Below are positions 9,865 to 16,746 of a stretch of 64,000 bases of DNA, one piece after another. Positions within the stretch are counted from its first letter, which is position 1; the number at the start of each line of letters is the position of its first letter. A program made the position numbers and the translations under genes. This DNA is from Streptomyces akebiae (GTDB lineage: Bacteria > Actinomycetota > Actinomycetes > Streptomycetales > Streptomycetaceae), in the NCBI RefSeq assembly GCF_019599145.1, contig NZ_CP080647.1, positions 2,852,001 through 2,916,000 on the forward strand, written 5' to 3'. The notes below the pieces were generated by a model that was not told the origin of the DNA, searched no databases, and saw only the letters and a list, made by a program, of their open reading frames with translations.

Positions 9865-10056
9865 AGCCTGGGGTCAAGCACGCACTGCATCTGCAGCTCA
9901 CCAAAGCAGCGGCATGCAGTCGAACCAGCTGCCCCCGGCGGGGGTGGCGGCGATGCCGCCGACCTCAAAACGAACTCGTCGGGCAAGGCTGTCGCGATCA
10001 AAATGCTGCAGGACGACATACCCCGAGGCACGGAGAAGGCCAAGGCTCCGGCGTAG
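9851..10056 (+). pseudogene. Frameshifted, truncated type VII helper gene
   Basis: The first frame from ATG 9851 reads MSFDEAWGQARTASAAHQSS and continues to MQSNQLPPAG. This matches the start of the intact 142-aa helper at 14022-14450 (MTFEQEWAELRATAAERTAM, then QINSVPAEGGGG). At the G run 9940-9944 the frame breaks; with one extra G the reading continues as GGGGDAADLKTNSSGKAVAI and on to a stop at 10054-10056. Even repaired, the product would be about 69 residues, half the length of its paralogue, so it is both frameshifted and 3'-truncated. It was probably the helper of a lost substrate gene. A sequencing error would explain the shift but not the truncation. Confidence 0.7.
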
Positions 10057-10155
10057 TCGCGTGGCGTCCTGTTTGTGATGGTTGCCGTGCTTCGCGGTGC
10101 TCCGGGAGCGGGGCGGGTACCGGTATCCGGGGGCTGACCAGTGACAATGAGCCTC

Positions 10156-10473
10156 ATGGAGATTGCTGTTGAGATCCATGTGCCCCTGCGGGAAGCCGTG
10201 GGCGCTGTGGAGGGTTCCTCTCTCTTCCCGTGGATCGACCAGGTCGAGGACTTCCTCGCCGAGCAGGAGGCGGCGGAGGTGTATGACGACGGTGAGGAGT
10301 ACGGCGAGGCATACGTCTTCTTCATCACCGGGGCCGACGAAAAGGACCGGCTGGCCGTGGCGTCTCGCGCGGCTGGTCTTGCAGGCATCCCGAGCGGAGT
10401 GTTCGCGATGGTCACCAGTGATGAGGCAGAGGAGATCGGCCTCGGACGACGTGTTGAGCTGCCGCTCGGTTAA
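10156..10473 (+). CDS. Small acidic hypothetical protein
   Basis: This 105-residue acidic protein begins MEIAVEIHVPLREAVGAVEG and has a mixed alpha/beta look, with a strand-like EAYVFFITGADE and a closing GRRVELPLG. I do not recognise a family. There is no signal peptide or membrane segment. Three in-frame starts occur (GTG 10141, ATG 10147, ATG 10156); none has a strong ribosome site, and 10156 gives the most protein-like N-terminus. Size, acidity and position next to type VII genes would suit an immunity protein, but no toxin partner is visible, so this stays a guess. Confidence 0.65.
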   Translation: MEIAVEIHVPLREAVGAVEGSSLFPWIDQVEDFLAEQEAAEVYDDGEEYGEAYVFFITGADEKDRLAVASRAAGLAGIPSGVFAMVTSDEAEEIGLGRRVELPLG

Positions 10474-10935
10474 TCCCCTGCTCAATCAACGGTCGGCGGG
10501 GCCCGGCCCTGCTGCTGATGCCTCCCGGAGAGCGCGACAGGCACGGACTCCCAAGATCATGAAGTTTTCGACGCCCCGTGGTCCGAGTGGAAGAGCGTGC
10601 CTGCCGACGTATCATTCCAGGGGGCGTCGCAACACAATGATCAACTGACTGTCGCCAGGACCTGCCGGCCAGTAGGTACGGGCGGCGTGATCATGCCGCA
10701 CATACGGCGTACTGGTCTGGATTCACGTTGCCGACTCTGGTGTGTCGATCCACGAGTCGTCGAGGAGCGGGCTGGGCCGTCCGTGCCAGAACACGTCCAC
10801 GCTGTCGCACGCACGTATCGCCGCCACGAACAGTAGGGATCGGGCGCTCTGGATTTCGTGCCGGTGTGGGACCCAGGGCGATTGCAAAGACAGGAAGGGT
10901 GCCCTGATCACGGTCGTTTCTGTATACGTCAGGGG
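10474..10935. other. 462-base gap with decayed coding fragments
   Basis: No intact gene was found between the small hypothetical protein and the lipoprotein. On the minus strand 10723-10911 reads as 62 high-GC3 codons including SARSLLFVAAIRACDSVDVF and WHGRPSPLLDDSWIDTPES. It looks like the end of a lost gene that I cannot name. At 10557-10616 the minus strand reads AGTLFHSDHGASKTS before a stop, close to the HSDRGSQYTS signature of IS3-family integrase domains. Both look like relics. Confidence 0.45.
10557..10616 (-). pseudogene. Possible IS3-family transposase fragment
   Basis: The minus-strand frame gives NDTSAGTLFHSDHGASKTS followed by a stop. IS3-family OrfB proteins carry a conserved HSDRGSQYTS around the second catalytic Asp, so this reads as a decayed copy. 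Nearby frames give LGVR and SRS-like pieces that could continue the domain after further shifts. The match is short, and no terminal repeats or OrfA were found. Confidence is therefore low. Confidence 0.35.
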
Positions 10936-11625
10936 CTACGCGGAATCCAGCACGGGCTTCGCGGGGAGCCCGCCGTTGTTCTCGCAGCGCAGTTCCTTGG
11001 CCATGGCAAGCGAGACGGAGTGGGCCACGGTCGCGTAGGCCTCCTTCAAGGCCTTGATGTCACCCTCGGGTTCATGAAATGGATCCCGGTGCTCCACGCC
11101 GATCTCGATGTGGGCCGCATCCGACGAGCCACCCAACTTGTCGCTCTTGCACGCGAACTGGACGTACGCCTTGTCCACCGCTGCCAGGGCCCGCTCCCCC
11201 ATCTTCAGCACGGTGAACTCCGAGGCGGGGGTGCCCGTCGCAGCGGTGTCGACCCGCCTCCAAGTGATTCGGAGGTCGAAATCCGGCGTGTCGGTGGGCG
11301 TGTAAACACGGCAGACGTCCCCGCGATACACGTTGGGGTCCCAGAGCGTCTCGACAATGGTCGTCGCGGCCTGCGCGATGGTGTACCTCTCTGCCGAGGC
11401 CTCGAACCGCGACGCTCCCGTGATCACCTTCAGTGCCTTGGACGCGTCGGCGGACATGGCGTCGCCACCGCAGAGTTGTGTCCCCGCGACGACCTTGTAG
11501 TCGTCCGGAACTCCGTCCTCGTCCCCGTCCCCTCCACAACCCGTGGCCCCGAGAAACAACGAGCCGGCCACGGCCGCGGAGAGGAGTCCCCCGCGTACTG
11601 ACCTACGACTGATCACTGTCTGCAT
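10936..11625 (-). CDS. Secreted lipoprotein of the type VII locus
   Basis: This 229-residue protein has a twin-Arg-containing signal (ISRRSVRGG, then a hydrophobic stretch) and the lipobox LGATGC, giving a lipid-anchored Cys at about residue 30. The mature part starts GGDGDEDG and contains an ADASKALKVITGASRFEAS segment and several conserved-looking Cys. The ATG at 11625 has GAGGAC about 10 bases upstream; a longer in-frame start at 11658 would place extra polar residues before the signal and is unlikely. It follows the 781-aa candidate substrate by about 30 bases, so the two are probably co-transcribed and may act together at the cell surface. Family not recognised. Confidence 0.8.
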   Translation of the reverse strand: MQTVISRRSVRGGLLSAAVAGSLFLGATGCGGDGDEDGVPDDYKVVAGTQLCGGDAMSADASKALKVITGASRFEASAERYTIAQAATTIVETLWDPNVYRGDVCRVYTPTDTPDFDLRITWRRVDTAATGTPASEFTVLKMGERALAAVDKAYVQFACKSDKLGGSSDAAHIEIGVEHRDPFHEPEGDIKALKEAYATVAHSVSLAMAKELRCENNGGLPAKPVLDSA

Positions 11626-11654
11626 CCTTAAGTGTCCTCGGCCGTCCACCGGTA

Positions 11655-14000
11655 TCAACCGGTCTCCGGGTCGTGGCCCTGCTGGTTCTCCCGGTCGTTG
11701 CCTACTGCGTAACCGAGCAGCATCGATTCGCGTAGGTCCTGTGCGAAATCGCTGTTGGGGTCCACGCCGTTGTGCTGCAGGAAAGCATCCATCGGAGCCT
11801 CGGCCATACTCTCGCCGGCGGAGTAGATCTCGTCCTTCTCCTCGTCGTTGAGGTCCTCCATCTTCCCCTTGTGCTCATCCACCGATTTCTCGGACATGTC
11901 GCCGACCATCTGACCGATGACCTGTTCGGCAGCTCCGGCGGCGGTATCCGTTGCCAGCGGGATGAGCACCGCGGCCGTGCCCACGGCCGCCGTCGCTGGC
12001 AGGAAGGCGACGCCCGCCGCGATGCCCGCCGCGGCCCCGAACTGGACCCAGCCCGCTCGCTTGGCGACCGCCTTCTCGTAGTCCTCGTGGGTCTTGAGGT
12101 TCGTCGCCTCCACCTGGTCGGCCCGGGACTGGTCGAGCATGCCCTGCACCTCGGCGCCCACGCGCACGGTCGCCCTGGCAGCGCCCTCCTTGATCCCGTC
12201 CGAACCCACTGTCTCCTCCAGCACGCTGCGGGTGTAGACCTGCTCCGCGGTCGAGACCGTCGCGTAGGCGTCCGGGTGCTGGCCCAGGGCGCTGAGGAAG
12301 CCCCGGACGATACTCCGCCCGTGACCGTCCACGGTGTCCGCGAAGTCGAGGTGGCCCTCCGGGTTCTTGCCCGGCGCGAACACGCTCTCCGGGTGGTTCT
12401 TGTCCAGCGCCCAGTTGATGTCGTCGATGTAGCCGCCGCCCATGACGCCCAGGCTGTCGGCCAACGCCTCGTGGTGCTCCTTCAGCAGACCCGGGTCCGC
12501 ACCGTACTTCTCCATGACCTGCTGCATGACAGCGGCGTTGTCCGCGTCTCGCACCACGCCGGCGTCCGGGTGCCCGGCCGGGTAGCCGAGGGTCGCTGCC
12601 TCCAGGGCGTGGCCGAGGGCGTCGGGCATCTGGTCGAGCGAGTCCTTGAGCTCCTTCTCGTCGAGCGAGTTGACGTCGGGGAAGGACTCCCATTTCTCGT
12701 TGCCGAAGAAGTCGAAGTAGTTGTCGATTACCTCGCCGTCCTTGTTTTTCCCGAGGTCGGCCGCGGCACCGTGGTTGACCGTGCCGTCCTCGTTGTACGC
12801 GGTCGGGGGCTCGGTGAAGAACTTCTTCGCCGCCTCCGGGCTGTTGCCGAGCGCTTCCAGCATGGCTGTGGCTGGGTCGTAGCCGGCCCCGTTCACTCCG
12901 GAGGGGTTGAACGGGTTCTTGAACGGACTGTTCACCACCTTGTTATCGGCGAACATGTCCGGGTCCTTCGCGTGCAGCTGCGCCACGTGTTCGGCGATCG
13001 GGTTGAGGAACTTCGCGTCGTAGTTCCCGTACCGCATGATCCCGCCGAGCAGCTGGTATCCGAACGGACCGCCGTAGTCTTGCTTGGACAGCGGAATGCG
13101 CTCCGGACCCAACTTGCGGAGCTCCAGGCCCCACTTGTCGGAGAATTCCTTGTCGTGGGAGGCGGTGGCCAGGTTGAGGCCGAGGTTCTCTTGGAGCTGC
13201 TGGACGTCCTTGAGGCGCTGCGAGTCGACCTTGCCGTACTCGTACGTGTCCGTGGAGAGCTGGCCGAAGAATGCGAGCGACTTCTCAGGGCCGAGCTTCT
13301 CGTAGAAGTTCTTGGAGAACTCCACCGACTTGCTGTTGTCCTTCAGCAGTTCGTTGAGCTGCTGAAGTTCGGAGTGCGTGAGGTCCCGGCCCTTGCCCGC
13401 CAGAGCGGCGGCGCGGGCGGCTTCCTCCTGGTCCAGCTTCGTGTACGTCGGAGCGTTGAAGTCCTTGCGGTCGGTGACGTTGGCCTCAAGGGTGTTCTTG
13501 AGGGCGACGTCGGTGTCGTTGCAGTTGTCGACGATGAGGTCGATCCTCTTCTGCCACGACTCGATGTTCCGCGCCTCCTGCTGCAGGGGCTCTTTGTAGT
13601 CGGGGTCGTGCAGCGCCCCGGGGACCTCGGACAACGGGTTTTTCGCCGTGACCTTGCCTTTGCCGTCCACCCGGATGCCGGCTGCGGGCCCCTCGTGGTC
13701 CCGGATGTTGATCAGGTCGTCCTTGGCCTTCTTGATGGCCGCGTGACCCTCTTCCAGGATCTGCTTCACGCCTTTGGCCTCGGCCGCGGCGTCCGCGAAC
13801 TCCTTGGCCGTCTTACCGATGAACGCCCTGGTGACCCCTGCGTTGACACCCTCCCACTCCGCTCTGTCCGCCTTGGCCTTCATCCCGTCGGTGGCGTCCG
13901 TGGCAAGAGTGTCCAGCTTCTTCGCCATCTCCGACCAGTCGTCGACGGCGGCCTTCAGCTTCGCCACCGGAGCGTCGATGATGTCCTCGTACTTCAGCAA
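11655..14000 (-). CDS. Large WXG-type candidate type VII substrate (DUF6571-like)
   Basis: This 781-residue protein starts with about 110 helical residues containing AEWEGVNAGVTRAF, a W-E-G turn like that of WXG proteins, and GMKAKADRAEW just before it. The long middle part has SVEFSKNFYEKLGPEKSLAF, FFGQLSTDTYEY and ALGNSPEAAKKFF segments. From memory these match the large Streptomyces proteins grouped as DUF6571. Near residue 670 there is a hydrophobic Ala/Gly-rich stretch (AAAGIAAGVAFLPATAAVGT) that could insert in a membrane. No known toxin catalytic motif is evident. It sits 21 bases after the 142-aa helper and before the lipoprotein. Secretion through the EccC channel is inferred from the WXG-like start and the location. 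Confidence 0.8.
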   Translation of the reverse strand: MLKYEDIIDAPVAKLKAAVDDWSEMAKKLDTLATDATDGMKAKADRAEWEGVNAGVTRAFIGKTAKEFADAAAEAKGVKQILEEGHAAIKKAKDDLINIRDHEGPAAGIRVDGKGKVTAKNPLSEVPGALHDPDYKEPLQQEARNIESWQKRIDLIVDNCNDTDVALKNTLEANVTDRKDFNAPTYTKLDQEEAARAAALAGKGRDLTHSELQQLNELLKDNSKSVEFSKNFYEKLGPEKSLAFFGQLSTDTYEYGKVDSQRLKDVQQLQENLGLNLATASHDKEFSDKWGLELRKLGPERIPLSKQDYGGPFGYQLLGGIMRYGNYDAKFLNPIAEHVAQLHAKDPDMFADNKVVNSPFKNPFNPSGVNGAGYDPATAMLEALGNSPEAAKKFFTEPPTAYNEDGTVNHGAAADLGKNKDGEVIDNYFDFFGNEKWESFPDVNSLDEKELKDSLDQMPDALGHALEAATLGYPAGHPDAGVVRDADNAAVMQQVMEKYGADPGLLKEHHEALADSLGVMGGGYIDDINWALDKNHPESVFAPGKNPEGHLDFADTVDGHGRSIVRGFLSALGQHPDAYATVSTAEQVYTRSVLEETVGSDGIKEGAARATVRVGAEVQGMLDQSRADQVEATNLKTHEDYEKAVAKRAGWVQFGAAAGIAAGVAFLPATAAVGTAAVLIPLATDTAAGAAEQVIGQMVGDMSEKSVDEHKGKMEDLNDEEKDEIYSAGESMAEAPMDAFLQHNGVDPNSDFAQDLRESMLLGYAVGNDRENQQGHDPETG

Positions 14001-14021
14001 TTCTGTGCGCTCCCCCGAGCC

Positions 14022-14450
14022 CTATTTCATGTATTCCGTGAGCGCGGATATCCGGGTCAGATCACCCACGATCTTCACCTCGTCCTTGGCGTGCTGGGCC
14101 TTGCTGTAATCGAGGTGATTCGAAATCTGCGCGCAGGCGTCCAGCAGGGTCCTCAGGTGGGTCTGCCAGTAGTCATGTACCTTCAACACGGCCGAACCGC
14201 TCACGAAGTTCCCGTTGGTCAGCGCTATCGCCGCGTCGAACGTGGCGGGACGGGCGATGTCGCCCTCCTTCGCCAGCCGACCCAGCAGGTCATACGCGTC
14301 ATTGCCGATAGCGCCGAGGTCGTCCCGGTTGACCACCAGGTCTTTCCCGCCACCACCTCCGCCGCCTTCGGCAGGAACGCTGTTGATCTGCATGGCAGTC
14401 CGCTCGGCCGCCGTCGCGCGCAGTTCGGCCCATTCTTGCTCGAACGTCAT
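14022..14450 (-). CDS. Small type VII helper / ESX-type protein
   Basis: This 142-residue protein begins MTFEQEWAELRATAAERTAM, has a poly-Gly turn (GGGGGGGKDL) near residue 32, and then a helical part ending VHDYWQTHLRTLLDACAQIS and a short tail. In actinobacterial ESX loci such proteins often precede a large WXG-type substrate, as here: it ends 21 bases before the 781-aa gene. A frameshifted relative lies at 9851-10056. On the minus strand a TGGTATAAG extended -10 (14523-14530) about 75 bases upstream could be the promoter. A partner or targeting role is inferred. Confidence 0.75.
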   Translation of the reverse strand: MTFEQEWAELRATAAERTAMQINSVPAEGGGGGGGKDLVVNRDDLGAIGNDAYDLLGRLAKEGDIARPATFDAAIALTNGNFVSGSAVLKVHDYWQTHLRTLLDACAQISNHLDYSKAQHAKDEVKIVGDLTRISALTEYMK

Positions 14451-15223
14451 GAATTCCTCTCAAGTCCATCCGGGCAGGCCAACCCGCCGTACTCGCACGG
14501 CCACCAACCTGATCACCTGTCGCTTATACCATCACCCACCCGCGGGACGGCTGACAGTTGATCCCCCGAAGGCGACAGACACGGCAGCAGAAACGACCAC
14601 TCGCGATTTGTCAGCCACCTCACACGATCCGCCGGTTAGCGCCCAGCCTGGTGGCGATCATAGGCGCAGGGGCCTCCGTAATCAGCCGACCCGATTGCGC
14701 TCCACACGCTGACTCACGTCCGGGATGCACTCCCGGATCACGCTCCAACCCACCTCCGCACACCCGCCTTTGGCGATATGCCACCAATCAACATAAATCC
14801 ACCGGCATTTGCTGCTTGGATGTCATGGGCATTCTGGCTCGCCCGAGGGATGCGGCCCGAGTTCCGTGGCGTTCACGGGTAGGCCGGTGCGGACCAGGCT
14901 GGTCTCCTCCGGCTAGGGAAGCAGAGCGTGGTGCTGGATATCCAAACTCTCGACGACCTCCACAAGGCTTTTCCAGATTAGCCACCGGTCCTCGACGTGG
15001 ACCGCGTTCCGAGGCGCCGAGCTGTCCGGCCTCGGCGTATGCGGTCGACCGGTTGCTGCGGTCAGCCCGCAAGCCTTCCGCACCAGCACCAGCACCAGCA
15101 CCGTCGACTGTGGCCTTATCTCCCGGGGTTCCCCTTGAGTTTCCGGAATATGTCGAGTGGCGTTCATCAGCACGACAGGGGAGGCAGCGTATCCCGCCGA
15201 CTCCCCCGCGCCTCAGCCGCGTT
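14451..15223. other. 773-base gap: promoter side and transposase relic
   Basis: No intact gene was found. The left part holds the likely promoter of the minus-strand helper/substrate genes (extended -10 TGGTATAAG at 14523-14530) and is richer in A/T than the surroundings. The right part holds an ISL3-like transposase relic (14913-15080) and a short CACCAG repeat near 15080-15100. The last 100 bases before the WXG100 gene end at 15224 show no clear hairpin. Confidence 0.5.
14913..15080 (-). pseudogene. ISL3-family transposase relic
   Basis: In one minus-strand frame the sequence reads RADRSNRSTAYAEAGQLGA; one base shifted, it continues RNAVHVEDRWLIWKSLVEVV, then ESLDIQHHALLP and a stop. ISL3 transposases have CRDRA, a YAEGAR-type helix, then QVADRWHLWHNL and a helix ending at HRxCL, in exactly this order and spacing. 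So this looks like the centre of an ISL3 catalytic domain broken by at least one frameshift. No ends or target duplication were found. Confidence 0.55.
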
Positions 15224-15535
15224 TCAGCCCATCAACATGCGGATGCGCTTCGCGCCGTCCAGGTCTGTGCCCTGGTAGCCGACGACCGACCTGTCCAGGA
15301 GGTCGGCGATGAAGCGGAGCTTTTCGGTCATCTGCTGCATCTCGGTGGTGTTCTTGCGCTGGATGTCTCCGTACGCGGTCTTCGCCTCACCCTCCCAGGT
15401 TTCGGCGACGCGCTTCACCTCCTGCATGAGGGCTTCGAGCTCCTGGGTCAGGTCCGTGGCGGTCTTGCGGACGTCGCTCGCGGCCTGGGTGACTGTTGCG
15501 TAGCTGATCGCTGTGCGGTCATAGCTGGTGCTCAT
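15224..15535 (-). CDS. WXG100 protein (EsxA/EsxB type)
   Basis: This 103-residue protein is a typical WXG100 member: two helices around W-E-G (VAETWEGEAKTAYG) and YQGTD near the end, which fits the YxxxD/E secretion signal. WXG100 proteins pair as helical dimers and are exported by EccC. Streptomyces coelicolor EsxA and EsxB, encoded at a comparable place, are secreted and affect sporulation. The ATG at 15535 has GGAGGAG 7 bases before it. It lies 19 bases after the 128-aa WXG100 gene, as expected for a heterodimer pair. Confidence 0.93.
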   Translation of the reverse strand: MSTSYDRTAISYATVTQAASDVRKTATDLTQELEALMQEVKRVAETWEGEAKTAYGDIQRKNTTEMQQMTEKLRFIADLLDRSVVGYQGTDLDGAKRIRMLMG

Positions 15536-15554
15536 CGTGGGTCTCCTCCGTGGC

Positions 15555-15941
15555 TCAGGCGAGGCTGGTGATGCGGTCGGTGGTGTACGTCTGGCCCCTC
15601 ATCCCGGCCTCTGCCTGGGCCTGGGACTCCGAGGAGTTGTCCACCTTCCGGATCTCCGCGATGCGCTCCTGCTCATGCTCGTCGAACCCGTTGACGGCCA
15701 TGCGCATGACGTCTTCCAGGTCGACGAGGTTGTCCTGGAGCTTCTTGAGGTGGACGTTCACCTCTCGCTGCACCCTGTCGTACTCCTGGCTCGCCGCGCC
15801 CTGCCAGCCGCCCTGGATCATGTCCACCACGGTATTGAGCGACGTCACACGACGGCTCACCTCGACGTGGAAGTTCTGGATCTTGTTGGCCAGCGCGATG
15901 AGTTGGTCATTCTCGCGTTTCTGGTCCGGGGTCCCACTCAC
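15555..15941 (-). CDS. WXG100 protein, first of the Esx pair
   Basis: This 128-residue protein has the WXG turn GGWQGAAS between two helices (QNFHVEVSRRVTSLNTVVDM and YDRVQREVNVHLKKLQDNLV). It also has an extra C-terminal tail of about 25 residues after the helix pair. GTG at 15941 has GGAG 5 bases before it; a longer frame from 15998 lacks support. It is the first gene after the promoter and inverted repeat at 16083-16143 and precedes the 103-aa WXG100 gene. It is probably the partner that forms the EsxAB-type dimer. Confidence 0.9.
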   Translation of the reverse strand: MSGTPDQKRENDQLIALANKIQNFHVEVSRRVTSLNTVVDMIQGGWQGAASQEYDRVQREVNVHLKKLQDNLVDLEDVMRMAVNGFDEHEQERIAEIRKVDNSSESQAQAEAGMRGQTYTTDRITSLA

Positions 15942-16082
15942 AGGTTCTCCACCCTCCTCTTGATGTGACGGCGGCATGGACCGCCGTGACGCGTCCATCG
16001 AGGCCGAGCGCCCAGATGGTTCAGGCGGGCAAGAATCACTGTGATCAGCGCGCGTCGCGCGGTCACAGCGTCACACCGCCCC

Positions 16083-16143
16083 CGTGCCGTATCAGTCACG
16101 TGATACGGCACGCCACTCTAGTCACTTGACGTGACGCTTCCAA
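16083..16143 (-). promoter_or_regulatory. esx promoter with inverted-repeat operator
   Basis: On the minus strand TTGGAA (16143-16138) and TAGAGT (16120-16115) are 17 bases apart, a good vegetative-type promoter. The expected start site near 16108 falls inside a perfect 12-bp inverted repeat, CGTGCCGTATCA at 16083-16094 and TGATACGGCACG at 16101-16112 with a 6-base centre. A second small repeat, GTCAC-TTGAC-GTGAC (16121-16135), lies in the promoter spacer. An operator overlapping the start site suggests repression of the WXG100 pair by an unknown factor. The repeat could also form a leader hairpin. The remainder of the 416-base gap to the DUF397 gene holds no gene I can support. Confidence 0.6.
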
Positions 16144-16357
16144 CTGCAAAGTCATAATGGACAGTTCAGGGGCGGCTCAGGGGACGGGCAGGTATCGGGA
16201 CAAGGGGCGCAGCAGGAACCCTGGCTGCCGACAGGGTGTGATACGGGGATCGCGGGGTGTGACGCATAGCTGTTCTGTTTGTCGGTCACGGATGTGTCAC
16301 CGCACAAGTACTGTGAGCCCGTAGCTCGTTCGTACGTCGGGAAGGGACCTCGCCGTC

Positions 16358-16690
16358 ATGGCCGATGGGCTGGACAAGGGTGCCGAGAAAGCACTCAAGG
16401 AACGCAAAGAGCGCGAGAAGGACGAGCTCTACTCGCTGGACATCTCGGGGGTGGAGTGGCACAGCGCGCCCGGTACCGAGGAGCATGAGGAGCGGGTGGA
16501 AATCGCGTACTTGCCCGAGGGTGCCGTGGCCATGAGGTCGTCGCTCGATCCGGACACCGTGCTGCGGTACACCGAAGCCGAGTGGCGGGCTTTCGTGCTC
16601 GGTGCGCGGGACGGGGAGTTCGACCTGGAGCCGGCACCTCACAACGGCGGGCTGGAGCAAGGGGCTGGCGCCGCACAGCAAGAAGGGTGA
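16358..16690 (+). CDS. DUF397-domain protein
   Basis: This 110-residue protein matches DUF397: VEWHSAPG at the start of the fold, ERVEIAYLPEGAVAMRSS in the middle, and VLRYTEAEWRAFVLGARDGEF at the end. DUF397 proteins in Streptomyces usually sit beside WhiJ/BldB-type or XRE regulators and act in development, but no such regulator is adjacent here. The N-terminal 25 residues are a charged Lys/Glu helix not typical of the family. ATG 16358 has AAGGGA about 9 bases upstream. It is divergent from the WXG100 genes and convergent with the PQQ gene. Confidence 0.8.
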   Translation: MADGLDKGAEKALKERKEREKDELYSLDISGVEWHSAPGTEEHEERVEIAYLPEGAVAMRSSLDPDTVLRYTEAEWRAFVLGARDGEFDLEPAPHNGGLEQGAGAAQQEG

Positions 16691-16705
16691 GGTAGCCGCC
16701 GTCCC

Positions 16706-16743
16706 GGGGCCCGGTGCGCGACTCTCCGGACCCCCGGGGCCCC
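16706..16743. terminator. Bulged hairpin between convergent genes
   Basis: GGGGCCCGG (16706-16714) can pair with CCGGGGCCCC (16734-16743), leaving one bulged G. It sits in the 56-base gap between the converging DUF397 and PQQ genes, so it may end both transcripts. Confidence 0.4.
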
Positions 16744-16746
16744 ACC

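Noticed and set aside
11772..14561. A 929-codon plus-strand frame opposite the 781-aa substrate gene
   Set aside because: It covers two well-supported minus-strand genes, is a Val/Leu/Arg/Gly-rich string without motifs, and lacks a ribosome site.
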